Origin: Tieghemiomyces parasiticus
Lineage: Eukaryota; Kickxellomycota; Dimargaritomycetes; Dimargaritales; Dimargaritaceae
Assembly: GCA_027575765.1 (NCBI GenBank)
Contig: JANBPT010000280.1
Coordinates: forward strand, 1 to 48,288
Reading direction: 5' to 3'
Length of the DNA: 48,288 nt
The position numbers and the translations under genes are program-made. Under the pieces are notes generated by a model. That model searched no databases. It had not been told where the DNA came from and saw nothing but the letters and a program-made list of their open reading frames with translations. The first letter of the stretch is position 1, and each line of letters starts with the position of its first letter. Positions 34,901 through 47,323 of this stretch are shown one piece after another.

Positions 34901-37900
34901 GATTTGGGGACCCTTGTTGAGGTCATTTAGAATACCCTTCTCACCGGCCTGAAATCGAATCTCGCTGAACTCGGCCGCTTGGGATAGAGTCGTCAGCTGT
35001 GTGAATGTGGTTCCACGAGTGCGAGTTAAGTATCGATGGTACAATAATGGTGTATAATCAGGATCTAACCTTGGGTAATTATATTAAGGCATATCTCATG
35101 AACAAGGGGCTATTCCAGCGCCAAAATTGAGATCGACTGGTCCAGGCGGGTCGTCTCCTCCTTTTCTTACCACGTCAACGATGCTAGGCCGGGGCTTAAT
35201 GCGAACGATTTTCTGCACGGTTGAGAAGCGCACGTAGTATCGGGCCATGGCGTGACCCATTTCTGCGAAGATAATAGGGTAGACACGGTCAGGATGAAGT
35301 TGGATAACCTAAACTTGGTTTTCGCGCCTTCTACCTCAGGTGACACTATCCACCTGTCTAGATGGACGGGCCAACCTACCTTGACAGTGGATGCTACCCT
35401 GGTCATTAATTGTGATCAGGTTGCTTTCTCGCAACTTCTCCAGGCTCTGGGCGCAGATGGCTGAGGCATAAATATGGGAAGTCCGGGATCAGGAAGTTGA
35501 ATGGGTCTAAATTTCGGAATGGTTGCGCTGCAGCCATCGACCAAGAAGATAAAAAGACCCCTATTATATGAGTGTATGTATATAAAGAGTATTATGAACG
35601 TTTTCCGATCACTTACCTTCGAGGTGGGCGTGCGGTGACGCGACAGGCACCTCGGATCCCTCCAATTTGTAGTACCCGGGATTGCTACATATGCGCGTAT
35701 AGAGAAACGTGGACTTGAGCCTGTGATATGGGGCATAGTAGTATATGTATGTATACTTAAAGCGAATGAGTCAGCCAAAAAAAACTTGAATCCCTCCGTG
35801 CAGTGACCAGCCTTGACTGGGAAAAACATAATAAAGTTCGACGGCCTAGTATCACAAGGCTCTTATGGCTTACCATCGGTTAGCCGTCTGCAGGCCATTG
35901 ATACTTCCCAGACTGATCTCGGCGTTGAGGTGCTCGGTAAGGTTCAAATGAAGACTATAAATGGCGTGGGTGGGTGAGGTTAGCCAATTATACAGTTTTA
36001 GTCCTACCATGATGGCAGATCTAAAATGAATAGCCCATACCGACCCGTCCAGATTCAGACCTACCTACTCTCCACGCACTCCTGCCCGGAGACCAGGTTC
36101 TCATACTTGGCTGCCTGGTCGTGGGTGGTCATGATGACTGCCACACCACTGGTATCGAACTGGGGGCGACCGGCCCGACCTAGCATTTGGATCACCTCCA
36201 GGTCAGAGTATTCGACGTAGCGCGACGAGATGTATGCTAGATAGGGGTGGTTTCAACGGCCAGGTTAATGTTGAATGTGAAAAACTGCTCTATTATTGAC
36301 CTGTACCTGCTTTACATGGCACTATATACATTCTAGAGTACCTTACCTCGGGTGGATTTCACAACTACTAGGTGGGCCGGTAGATTCACCTGGGTTATCA
36401 ACGCATGTTGGTACGGGGAGATTAGTGATCGGGATAAATAAAAATACGTCTTGGTGACGATGGTAAGGAAACCCTTGTACTGTAGGCTCTCGAGTTTCAG
36501 AATTTCGCCACTCTATTTTGTCCCAGCTACGTACTCCGACGGCCAAAGTAGACGTGGTGCACACGACGCGGACGGCCCCCGTTATGAACAGATTTTCGAT
36601 TACACGGCGGTCGGCGACATCGAGGCCGGCATGGTGGTAGGCGAAGCCCTTGGCGACAAGCTCTGGCGAGTGGGCGTTGGTGTGCAATCTGTAGGTTAAG
36701 CATCAGGCGCCCCTCATTAATCCGCATTTTCATCCGAAAGAATGTGCCATTGGCGCACACGGTAGATCAAGTCTCGGATACGTACCTTGGATACCCTTGC
36801 TCTTAAACCTGCTTGAGTAGAATAAAACAGGCATGGACGATGAGCTGCAGAATTAATCAGGCATTTCGCCCAGCCTACAACCTAGGTACTTCTTAGTCAA
36901 TAACAGCCCAAGAGATGACTTACGTAGCGTTTGTGCTTTGGGAAAACTGGCTCTCTGAGACCTTGGCTAGATGCTCTGCGGCCTGCTGGGCAGACTTACG
37001 GGTGCTACAAAACTACGGAAGATAAATGGGGTAGGTGATCGATACAGGAAGCATTAGTGATTTAATATCCCGCACACAGCCATGAGCTACCGACCTGTTC
37101 TGAATGGATTCGACTCAAGGAACTTGCCGCTCTAAGAAGGCTCCCCTGCAACTTTCCAATACAAGACGCTGGTGTTTCGATTGCGGAATTATGAAATGGG
37201 GCTTACTTACCACCAGTACCGGCTTGCCGTGCCCAAATTTGTTGATGATCTCTGGTAGGCTATTGGAATAGTGAGTGGGTTTTACGATAAGGTGGGAATC
37301 AAGCTCTAGATGTAAGACAGTTTGTGCGTAGCAGGATTCTAGTCACTGATCCGCTGGTTTGGTTCAATTCTAATCACCGTGCATCGGGACTCACCGGTAG
37401 TCGAGGTTCCGCTCGAAAAGAAAGTAATTGTCTGAGCGGATGTCAAAGCTCAGTACATGACGCTCGAGACGCACTGGGCGGTACTCTTCACCGAAGGACT
37501 GAATCAAGGCGGGTTGCTGGGCCTCAGGTGCCACCACATCTGACTGATTGGCCGAAAGTGGGTCACTGCGCAGCCAGAGGGCGATATCGGCCACATTGGG
37601 TACGGTGGCGGATACGGCGACGAAGCGGATAACCGATCCCACCACGCGCATGCGACTGACCTGTATCAATTTACGATGTTGAGTAGTGGGACGCACGATA
37701 GTCATTTAGTCAGAACCCTACGACGCATCGAACAGTAGACTGGATTGGGCATTCTTTTTTTCGCACTCGACTACATCACAAGTGCCAGATGGCCTCACGT
37801 TGCCGGTGCCCCTTTTCGGTGCGGATAAGAAAGTCTAGAACTTACTACTGCCTCTAGTGTAGCGCCCCGGCGCTCCTTTAGCATATGAACTTCATCAATC

Positions 37901-39888
37901 TACGTCAGGAAAGATGTCAAATTCGGAATAACTAGTTAGTAAAGCCGATTGTGTTACGCGGAATGTAGAGATTTAGTTGGCGCTTTAGAATATAGCTTTT
38001 CGCGCTATACCACACTCACCAGTACGAGCCGAATCAATTTCATCAACGTTGCATGGTCTTTCCTGAAGTATCGGCCATAGCATGGTTAATAGATCAAACG
38101 AACCGTTAGGCCCTTTGATGAGACATGGCACTCAGGCAACTATGCTGTTAATTCAGCCTAGATACGACGGGCGCGCTTCTTATTTACCATCGTCGGCTGA
38201 GGGAATCCCATTTCTCGGGAGTAGTGACGCTAACAATCGCAAAGCGGACGGGCAGATCATTAATGGGCCGGTTAGCTCATTGTGCACCGCGCTGTCCGAT
38301 TTTTGAGGTCATCTATGGACGTTTTCGTTCATTCTTTTCAGCGGATTACTTACATTATACTAGCACGAAGCACGTCGCTGAGTCGCGACATGTCCGAGTC
38401 CCCGGTCGCCTCCTGGCCTATCGGTTCAAAAATATCCCAAACATGAGTTAAAGATACGGATTATCTTAGATTGTATGCAAAGGGATCAGTCTCCGTCCCC
38501 CCTATCAGATAGAAAGACTACACTGATGGTCGCCTCGTATCTCACCTCTATTGTAACTTACAGGGGTAGTTCAGGGACCCGAATCGACGCGACCAGTCGG
38601 TATATCGTTCCGTACACAGGGCCTAAATCGGGGCCCACAGTGATGTAAAAAGGGGTTGTCGGTTAGCTTAAGTACATACCCATCCATACGCGGTGAGTCC
38701 ATGATGACCGTAGCCATAAACAGAGAACTGCATTGTCTGACATCATATGACTTACTTTGGTCGGGGCAAGGTAAACAATCTTGCAGGCATTTGCCGCTGT
38801 CCGCAGGGCCCGTATCATGGCGAGTTCCAATAGAAGAGTCTTGCCGGAGCCTGTAGGGGCTGTAAGAGGCGAGACATAAGGAGTTGTAGAGGTTTACCGT
38901 ATTATTTCATACCCTATGTCCATGTGATGCCTAACTAGACATATACAGTGGGTCTGCTTTGCTTTCTTACCGCTAATTACGATGTTGCGATCACCGTTGT
39001 AGAGCTAGCATAGTGAACCAGATAAGGTAAATATGTGGGCTTGATTAGCCGATTGAAAACCCAACTAGATGTGCGTAGAATTTTGACGAAAAGAGGTCGC
39101 TACAGCAGGTCGGTTTCAGGAGTTTAGCTACCTACCTCTTGGAAACACTCAGACTGTACACGGTTGAAATACTGATAGGGGTAAATCCCTGTAAATGGCC
39201 TAGCTAAAGACTCGGAGTGGAGGTCGGGCTGTCAAACTGGAGTTAGGGTCTTGGTGTCTAATCTAGCTGATGATGGATCTGATTATATATATTCACCGGC
39301 CCTCACCTTCAAACGGTTTAAGTGCCCGTCTAAGGGCTTACTAGAAGAATGACCCCTCCCCCAATCAGGAACCCGAGGTTAGATACTTACCTACAGCAGA
39401 AATGGGTACCGCACCAGGAAATGGCTCTGCTAGATAGTGGCAGGATTCCCTGCGGCTTAAATCATTACTGGGTCTAAAGTAGGAAATGCCAGTTACAGTG
39501 TCAGCAGACGGCGTCAGGGGATTCTCACGAAACTCAAGCTTCTCCGCTGTGGGCCGCCTAACAGCACTACTTACCCAGATCCAGGGTCTTGGTACCGGTT
39601 ACTAACGGCTGACAAGGGAGTGTGGCAGGTAGGACGAATAGTCGTTGCGACCTGTGATGGTACATCGTCCAAACGTGGGTCGAGGTTTGCAAAGGTGGTG
39701 GCCAAGTGCGGCGGTACGGGTAGAGTCTGCTGGATAAGACCATTGTCAAACTCCCAGGTACTCTGTGGGGTCCGGAGCAGGGCCGGGCTCGGCGGATAGG
39801 GTGCCACAGGTGACCCTAGTGGTTCGTTACATAGAGCCTCGATGAGGTCGAGTTCGGGGTCGTCGGAGTCCAGGTGACAGTGGTACAT
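31920..39888 (-). CDS. HFM1: Meiotic DNA helicase Hfm1/Mer3
   Basis: Exons, 5' to 3': 39888-39575, 39449-39391, 39188-39136, 39004-38971, 38859-38756, 38622-38562, 38417-38354, 38229-38188, 38062-38020, 37899-37846, 37660-37395, 37259-37211, 37012-36924, 36688-36535, 36389-36347, 36236-36065, 35954-35874, 35720-35617, 35460-35380, 35262-35171, 34996-34841, 34691-34592, 34453-34393, 34245-34178, 34023-33938, 33726-33601, 33467-33230, 33047-32968, 32858-32768, 32644-31920. They sum to 3690 nt, 1229 residues, every junction in phase with GT-AG ends. Motifs: SAPTGSGKT (Lys160), DEVH at 260-263, SAT at 293-295, YHHAGLD, QMLGRAGRPQFDTSG from 493, a Sec63 region (about 600-950), and a Zn finger of form C-x3-C-x5-C-x3-CC at 1008-1023. 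A Ser/Pro-rich tail follows. Mer3 unwinds DNA and stabilises recombination intermediates to promote interfering crossovers in meiosis I. Exon 26 and the first exon are least certain; a TTG-extended start upstream was rejected. Confidence 0.92.
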
Positions 39889-40473
39889 GGCCAGGTAGAA
39901 ACACGCCAGGTGTGGAGTCGATGTGAAGCTACAGGTAACCAAGATGCGCGGTTAAGTGGGATAAAGGGGTTGATAACGGAACAGGGTTGCTTGAGACTAC
40001 TAAAGACTATGATATAGCGACATTTGAAGGGTTGAATTTAGGGAGGTGTCGCCCATATGCTGCTTGGAAGGAGACATTACCCACAGGGCCAGTTCTCTCC
40101 TCGCCCAGATTGGTTACTACCCCGTGCATATACTGTAGCGTGCTGAATTGGCATACAAGGAGGTTTCAAGGGGTCAAGGTCGCCAACGCTGGCGCATAGA
40201 GCTCTGGTGCAGTGGTTTAGGTAAAACTAATTCTGGCTACCAGCGCCATCCCGCCGCCGTGGGACCGTCTTGTGGCCAATAAACCGCGCAGGCGTGAGGA
40301 AGGTTGTGAAGGCAGGCAAAGATTCTTTACCCGAACCACAAGGAGTGCGATTTACCGCTACGCGTCCCTAGGTGCGCATGTCGACGTCGCTAATTACCCG
40401 TTTTATCCATTAGGTTGGAGGTCAGTATTGCGCGATTTCCTTTGCAGCCACCAATCCCGGCATTCCGCTCGAC
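39889..40473. promoter_or_regulatory. Shared divergent promoter region of HFM1 and the RnpA-like gene
   Basis: 585 bp separate the start codons of two head-to-head genes, so both promoters lie here. On the HFM1 strand the run ACGGCGGCGG (40260-40251) contains GGCGGC, the core of the yeast URS1/Ume6 meiotic element, about 365 bp before the HFM1 ATG; one core match in this length may be chance. No TATA box is claimed. Confidence 0.4.
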
Positions 40474-41865
40474 ATGCTGCAGCTAAGCCGCCTCCAACGC
40501 CTCCGGGGATTACGATTCCCTCCCCATTGGACCCCGGAGGTACCCATCCGGTCACCAACGGCTCGCACTCGGCACCTTACACCTACCCACCGCCAGGGCT
40601 ACTCGACATACCAACTCAACCTCATTCCGGCCCCGTCCCAGGCCTTGACCCTATACACCGGCCTGTCCAGCCGCGAGCGGTGGTTGCAAGCCGCCCAGCC
40701 CCTACTTGAGAACTACGTCTGGCCCCGTGAACAACGGCGTCAGAAGTGGCTGGCCTACCGGGATTTCATGGCCAGTATCGATTTTAGCCGACCGGAACCG
40801 CCACGGACGGCCAGTGACGCCGAGTTTGACCAGGACCGGAACCTTTTGGAATTGAACGGTCGCATTAAGGTAAGGTGATGAGGGATGGCGCATTTTTTTT
40901 GGCAGGTATTCAATGGTTGCGTGGGTCAAGGATCGAGAGATATGGCCTTTGTAGCTTGCGCGTATTTCACACCTTGGCCCAGTGTCATGGACCATGTCAA
41001 GTGGCTAGAGTCTGTTAATATCTTAGGATACCTCTTGCGTGAAACCGTGCAACATTAGCGTATTGTCAGATCGAGCTCTTAATATTGGACTTGCTCACTT
41101 CCTTTTGTACTCTACATGCTACACCGTTACCCATTTCTAGCTCCAGGGCTTGCCTCCAGACAAGGTACACATGATGCGGCAAACCAGAAATAGTTGCCCG
41201 ACGGTATCCAGCCACTCCCTGCTGGTTGTTATGCGACCTTGGGGCCCCGACGAAACACCCATGTGTAAGTAGGCGGAATAGAGAAACACGTGAACTAGAG
41301 GATTGAGACTGCTGGATCAGCGATCGGTCCCTTTTGGACTGTACCACGTCTACTACTACGGCAGATCCAGAGTACCAAAGCTTTTATTGAAGGATCGCTA
41401 GACCCCATTTTTCGCCCTGCTCCCAATACTTAGACGCCAAGACTGCCATCCCAATTCCGACGTGGCGCGTTACCGTTTTCATGAACCGCAGTAAATTCAA
41501 TCTGTGCAATGCCAAACTGCGTTGTATTTCACGCGCCATCAAGGGTGGCGTGCGTCGGACGTTCCCCGGTGTCGCTCGGACTGGTAAGTAGTACGGCTGC
41601 TTGACTATGCATTACGTAGCTAGTTTCGTCATACTAGCGTGCTCCCTTGCTAATACCAGTACTCACTCCCCTCCTCCCACCCTCCACCCATGGACCACCC
41701 CTTCCTCGGGAGTAATTTTCAGGATGTGACTACCTCATCGTGCCCCAGCCTCGTGTCATGGACATCGCCTGGGAAACCCTACTGGCCGAACTTGAGCGGA
41801 TTGCCAAGTTGTCGCCGAAGAAACCCACCTCTACCTCTGGTAACCTTCAGTCCCGCCGGAGGTAG
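40474..41865 (+). CDS. Mitochondrial-type protein with RnpA-like (bacterial RNase P protein) domain
   Basis: Exons 40474-40869, 41147-41264, 41434-41583 and 41723-41865 join in phase to 268 residues. Donors are GTAAGG, GTAAGT and GTAAGT, and acceptors CAG, TAG and CAG. The start MLQLSRLQRLRGLRF is Arg-rich with no acidic residue, a likely mitochondrial presequence. Residues 48-125 (GLSSRERWLQAAQPLLENY onward) are not recognised. From about residue 128 the order of elements matches RnpA: a helix (LPPDKVHMMRQTRNS), a strand (SHSLLVVMRPW), a strand (TWRVTVFMNR), an Asn-Ala-led basic helix (NAKLRCISRAIKGGVRRTF), a strand (GCDYLIVPQPRV) and a final helix (WETLLAELERIAKL). RnpA is the protein cofactor of bacterial RNase P, which removes tRNA 5' leaders. 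The RNR catalytic-support motif is poorly kept (Arg-Cys-Ile), so activity is unproven. An alternative in-frame acceptor at 41139-41140 adds two residues. The domain call rests on reading alone. Confidence 0.55.
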
Positions 41866-44333
41866 AGGGTACTCAGCGCCTCTGGTTTTAATTGTTAATA
41901 GCCGGAAATGTGAATGGATGACCGCCCTTGTAACTAGTATGCTTCTGCCGGCGTATTAAAATGACCACCGGTGCAGTGTATATCAAGGTAGATGGGTCGG
42001 CTTCCAACTGTGATGTCCGATACCCCTCGCATTACGGACTCTGTTGCTAAGAGGCCTGGCAGGTAGACAAAGGAAACAAATCACTGCTGAGGACAGTAGG
42101 CTATACAAGCCGACCAACGTTTAGGGGAGCGGCTGGCCACTCCTACAAAAGCCACACCCACACGCTTCGGCTACAAAGAACCCTCATTTGCCACAACTAG
42201 TTCCAAGCATTCACTATCAACGGTACAGAGGGCAGCTGGAGGCTACAATGACAAGACCGGACCCCGTGCATGGACTACGCACAATAACTCGATAACCTGC
42301 TGCGAATTAGCGGCGGCGCACTACAGTTCGCCTTACCGCCCCCTCCAGAACTGACTGGCCAGGACCTTAGCGATTAATTGATTTTGTTATGTGACAGCTT
42401 CGATCCAGCTGGAATTCCCAACCCCATGAGTAGCGTTTGAAGCCATGCAATAAAAGATTAGGTGACAGCGGCAGTTGTGGATAAAGGGATCAATGGTAGA
42501 TCGAATCAAGAGCGCGTGTGTTGGTAGTAATGAGGATATTGTATTTGGCTGACAGTAAGATGCCCTATATATGGCGAAGGAACTTGGTATTATCTAAAGA
42601 CCTTACTGGCCTGGCATCGGTGCAAGTATAGAGGAAAGGCGACGGTAGAAGGTAGCTGCTGGATGTAAAAAGGGCCGCCAGCATCAATTAGAACGAGTGT
42701 AGTAAACCGTACGGAACCTGGCCAAGGCAGGGGTTATCATTCGTCAGATTCAGCCCTTTGGTGGAATAATGCAAGTTCGCAATGAAATCGAAGCGCATAC
42801 TAAGTCAGCGATTATCCCAGGACTACAATCGTTATCGAGTTGCTCTGATTGGGGCTGTTGTCGAACTCAGTGACTTGGTACCTTCGGCTAACCTTCTAGT
42901 GGGAGGCTTGAGATGGTGCTACGAATGCGCCTGACAGCACAGCGTTTGGTTGCTGGCTTAGGCGACGACAACGACTCGCAGCGGGGCAGCTGCCACTATC
43001 TATGATTAAGCGGACATGCTGTGTATCAAATCCATATCCCTCCCATACTTCTGCGCAGCACCGGACATGTTGGGCATACCCGGACTATGAACACAAAGGC
43101 GTAAAGCAGACAGGAGGGTGGCAAGAAGTACCAACGGGTCGTGAGGTTTTTGAGGACAGTCCGAGACGAGGTGGTGTATACCGGCCAACCTGGCACTTTG
43201 TTTCTGAGCCCAGCCCGCAGCGGATAGGAATACGCGGGAAATAGAGGATGGCATGAGCCCGGCGGGGCCGTGCATTTCTCCCGCGCGGGCGGGGTATTTT
43301 CCTGGCCCACGATAAATCGCCCTTCGATCGGGGGGCATCTTCGAATCCCCTGTCGCCACGTTAACATGGGAGGGCGTAGGTACGCTCGTGTGGAGTAACT
43401 TAGGCACGCTTCACCTACACTTCCCGGCCGAAATCCTGTCGCTGCTGAAGCATGGATATATGCGTCGGCCTGGTGCATGCATACCGTCGCAGGTCTTGCT
43501 CCAAGGAAACGGAGTACCGCATTATTGGTCTGCATGCACCCACCCGCCTGGCCATGAGCAGCTAGCAGCGACGGAGCGCGCTCTGCCTCCAGCTATTCGG
43601 GTGACTGACATTGGGTCGGTGAATCGGTCACGAGGGCTAAGTCTTAGATCTTCTACGTTCCCCTCGCCCCTATCCTCCCTCTCCCTACCCAGCAATCAAG
43701 CGCCCATTGGCTACCAATGGAAGGGAGAGTACAGCCATGCTCTATGCGCTCTAGACGTTTTATCCGCAGGCAAGGTTGCCCATCCGACAACCTTCAGAGT
43801 CGTCGACCGCCCCTTCCCCTTCAACTTAAACCTTACCCGTGCGCCGGCGGCCTTCCACGGCCCACACAAACTAGTGATCCTAAACAGAAACATGGGAGGT
43901 TGCTTACCATGGGCCAATACTCGCCCGGCACGCACATCGGCCTGGGCCAGTCAATGCCCTCCACCCAAACAACAAGGCTGGGCCCCGGGCCTCCGCGGCC
44001 GCCAAGCAACCCATACCAAGGCCACACTCCCTTCCTCCTGCCTTCGGCCCCCACCTTGCCCCTCCCCGTCCGCCTTCGCGCCTCGTCTGTTCTATACAGT
44101 TCGCCGCTCTCACCACCACTGCTTGCCTCCCGACCGACCATTCCTTCAGTCTTTCGGTCACATTCGCTAGTTCCCCACAACTACTATTATTTATTTAACC
44201 CCCCCCAGAACCGTCCAGTGAGCGCTTCGGAGCCCAACCTCGTCCCTAGCCCGATTCCTTACATATCTGTTCTTCGCCTGTACTCGTAGCTTCCAGCCGT
44301 ACACCTAACGAACGACCCGACCACGCTCTTCAT
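41866..44333. other. Intergenic region upstream of the HRI-type kinase gene
   Basis: About 2.5 kb without a supported gene. The left part (41866-43000) is AT-richer with stops in all frames. From about 43650 to 44330 the plus strand is C/T-rich with long CCT/CCC runs, as expected for the promoter and 5' leader of the kinase gene. ORFs of 190-260 codons at 43388-44289 overlap in two frames, consist mostly of Pro/Ser/His translated from this C-rich sequence, and show no domain. Confidence 0.5.
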
Positions 44334-47323
44334 ATGACACCGCCTCCGCAAGTCGATTCGAATCGCCATGCTAAGCCCCTGTCCGCATCCTTTGCCTCGT
44401 CCGGCTCCCCGCCGGAACCCTTTGTCCGCAAGCCGTCCCCACTCCAGCGCTCCGGCGGCGACGCCTCGCCCAACCGTGTGCTAGTGCCCTTTCGAGGTAA
44501 GTCCGCACAACAGCCGATTGAGGGACGCTCCTGACTTGGCAGGCTGTCAGTTGTTGTGGGCGCGTACCGCCAACTTTGGTGAACGACGGCAGGTTGGCTG
44601 CCTTGCTGCTTGTCCAAATAGAACGTCGCACCTGGCCCTCTGGGACACCGGCAGTACGGCCTCTACACGTTGAACTTCAATGGAAAGCCGTACTTGTGTC
44701 CACTGACGCCATGGGGGTACTGCGGCACCCTTCCTGCCTCCAGGGGATTGAATGCGGCGTTGAGACGACAAGGCGGCGCTCCGTGCGTAGTGTGACTACT
44801 ACCTGAACACGTTGGCACCACCGTTTTGCCTTTTTCATTGTATACCTGGCAGCTAGCTGTATTCACTCCAATCACTTCCTAACTGATTCCGCCTACGCCC
44901 ATCGATCACGGCTCTCCACCGCACTACCCCCTCCCCGCTCTCTAGGCCCAGGCCGCTCTGCGTCCTGGTCCAGCCTACCTCGGGAATCGCCTTTCGCCAT
45001 CGATACTGCCCCGGCCCACCCGGCAAGCCACCAGGGCCGCATGCTCCTAGTCTCGCTTCTAGAGAACTTTTGTATGTTGTACGACCAGAGTCCGCAGCGT
45101 AATCGGGAACTCTTCTTCACCATCTGTAAGACCCTCTATTCAATGGGCATTATCGAGGAAGACTACATTGACGAGGTAGCTGCGGTGCGTAGTTCCTACA
45201 TGCATGCGTTCCGGGAGCTCGTCATTCAGGCCATGCGCTGTATAGACCGCCAGAACACTGTGGGTCAAGGAGACTTGTTTGCCAACCTGTCCGGCGTGTC
45301 AAACAGGAGTTCCGAAACAGGCTCGGCCGCGCCCTCCCTAGGAACCCCGTCCTCGACCGCGGACCGGGTAGGCGGCCTAGTGCCCTTCCAACCTGGGACG
45401 GCCGGCGGTATTTTGCCCACTCAGCGGCCCATGTCCGGGTTTCAGGAACTCCTCGACTACCAGAACACCCGCTACCGCATGGACTTCATCGAACTGAAGC
45501 GGCTGGGCCGCGGCGGATTCGGTACCGTTTACAAGGTAAGCCACCGCCCCCACACCTACCTCCGGCTGGGAAGGTAGATCACCCCCTTCCTCCCTGGCCC
45601 AGGTCAGGTCGGAAGTCCTATTACTAACGCTGCCCGTTTTCCCTTTCCCGCCTTAACTGATACCGAAACCCAGGTCAAGAACCGCCTAGACAATCGCGAA
45701 TACGCCGTCAAGAAGGTCTACCTAGTGAACACCAAATCCCCCTTGGAAAAGATTCTGCGTGAATGTGTCAGTCTAGCACAGCTTGAACACCAAAATATCG
45801 TCCGTTACTACTCGTCCTGGGTGGAAGTAGGCACGCAGGACCGCCCGTCCTCGCCAGAGGAGGGCGAGACCGGCGCCTTCGGACCTGTGTACAGCTACGA
45901 CTTGAAGACTGACGATGCGACCGAACCCAGTTGTCGTTCGCAAGCTCAGCCTCATCCGATCCCCACCGTATCGAGTGATGACTCGCTGCTTGGGCTAGCC
46001 CCGTCGTTTTCGAGTGAAGGCCTGCATGACTCCCTCGCGGCCTTCGGTGGTGCCGCCATCGCCGCTCCGGACACCGAACCGCAGTTCGATTTCGACTCGG
46101 GGACGGATAGCAGCGCGGACGAGTCGGATGTTACTGACACCCTTTCCGATTTACAGAGTTGGTCCAGCAGCGATGATGACGGGATTGTGTTTGGTGGAGA
46201 GGTGGAGGACGAGGACAAGCCCCCCGCCGCCCTCCCGGTCCGGTCCGCGCCCCGTCTGTCGCGTCGACTGTCGGATCCTAGCCGCGGGTCGGGTAGCCAA
46301 GAGTCCTACTCGTCCAGCGTGCCACGTTTCAGCCGATTGTCGGTGACGTCGGCCGAGTTACCTGTCGAACCGCCCATCATGTCGTCGCTAACCCTGCACA
46401 TTCAGATGCAGCTGTGCTCCACCACACTAGCGGAATACCTAAAGGTACGCAACCAGCGCCTGCTGGCCCTGGACGGGGCCCAGCCCCACTGCGACCCGGC
46501 CGCCATTTTGGATCGTGTAGACTTGCCCAGAGCGCTGAGCCTGTTTCAAGGGATCGTGGAAGGTGTGGCCTACCTGCACTCGCGTTATCTGATTCATCGC
46601 GATATTAAACCGTCCAATGTGTTCCTTGACCCTGTAGCCGACCCGTCGGTCAGCCCGGCCGCGGAAACCGCCACAGCCTTGCCGAATGACCAGCTGCCGG
46701 GTTACGACGAAGGCGACTTCATCCCACGCCTGGGCGACTTTGGACTGGTGGTTACCTCGGACCGGGATCGGACCGCTGCCACCGGTGTCACCGGGGAAGG
46801 GGTCGGTACCGGGTTGGTTAGTCCGGGTGCGGCGCCACCCAACTACACACATTTCAGCCCCGAATCCCAACTTCTGACCTCCGGGGTGGGCACCGTGACC
46901 TACGCTGCGCCGGAACAGCTGGATACGACACGGCCGGTGCCGTACGGTACCAAGGCCGATATGTTCAGCCTGGGCATCATTTTGTTTGAACTACTCCACC
47001 CGTTTGCAACCGGCATGGAACGAGTCAAGGTCCTTGAAGATCTACGCCGTGGTTGTCTCCCAGAGATCTTTGTAGCCCGCCGCCCTGTGGAGGCCTCGCT
47101 GATCCTGTGGCTTATGGCGGCCAATCCCTTGCAGCGACCCAGCGCTGACGAGGTCTTGGCCTTCCGCTTGTTTGACACCCCTGATGCCGTGGAAGTACGG
47201 CTCAAGCGTGAGATTGAGCGCCATATCGGTGAGAAGGAAGCCCTCCGTCAGCAGGTAGGCGACCTGCGCACCCACATTGCCCGGTTGGAACAGAAACTAG
47301 CCGAGGCCGGGCGGTCGCCATAG
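44334..47323 (+). CDS. HRI1: eIF2-alpha kinase of the HRI type
   Basis: Exons 44334-44496, 44946-45535 and 45674-47323 join in phase to 800 residues. The N-terminal domain MLLVSLLENFCMLYDQSPQR, then LFFTICKTLYSMGIIEEDYI, matches the conserved N-terminus of HRI/EIF2AK1 and fission-yeast Hri1/Hri2. The kinase begins ELKRLGRGGFGTVYK (about 237-251). It has Lys264 in EYAVKK, HRD with Asp561 (YLIHRDIKPSNVF), DFG at 606-608 and GTVTYAAPEQL. An acidic Ser-rich insert of about 190 residues separates the N-lobe strands (YYSSWVEV) from LHIQMQLCSTTLAEYL, the hallmark of eIF2-alpha kinases. A C-terminal coiled coil (REIERHIGEKEALRQQVGDL) is probably for dimerisation. The enzyme phosphorylates eIF2-alpha under haem, oxidative or mitochondrial stress and lowers translation initiation. 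The first intron (449 nt) is long for this window and might hide a further exon. Assignment to HRI rather than GCN2 or PERK rests on the N-terminal domain. Confidence 0.9.

Noticed and set aside
39484..39560. Alternative second exon of HFM1 just after the first donor
   Set aside because: It is open and would continue the frame, but the intron from 39574 would be only about 17 nt; the exon at 39449-39391 gives a 125-nt intron and correct phase.
31920..39942. Several separate small minus-strand genes
   Set aside because: The fragments carry successive Mer3 motifs in correct order and splice together in phase, so they are exons of one gene.
43300..43365. TTCGAATCCCC resembling the 3' part of a tRNA
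   Set aside because: The preceding bases do not pair to form a T-stem and no complementary acceptor 5' end lies at tRNA distance.
43388..44289. Overlapping plus-strand ORFs of 260 and 190 codons
   Set aside because: Two frames are open over the same C/T-rich leader and translate to Pro/Ser/His-rich sequence without domains, signal peptide or homology pattern.
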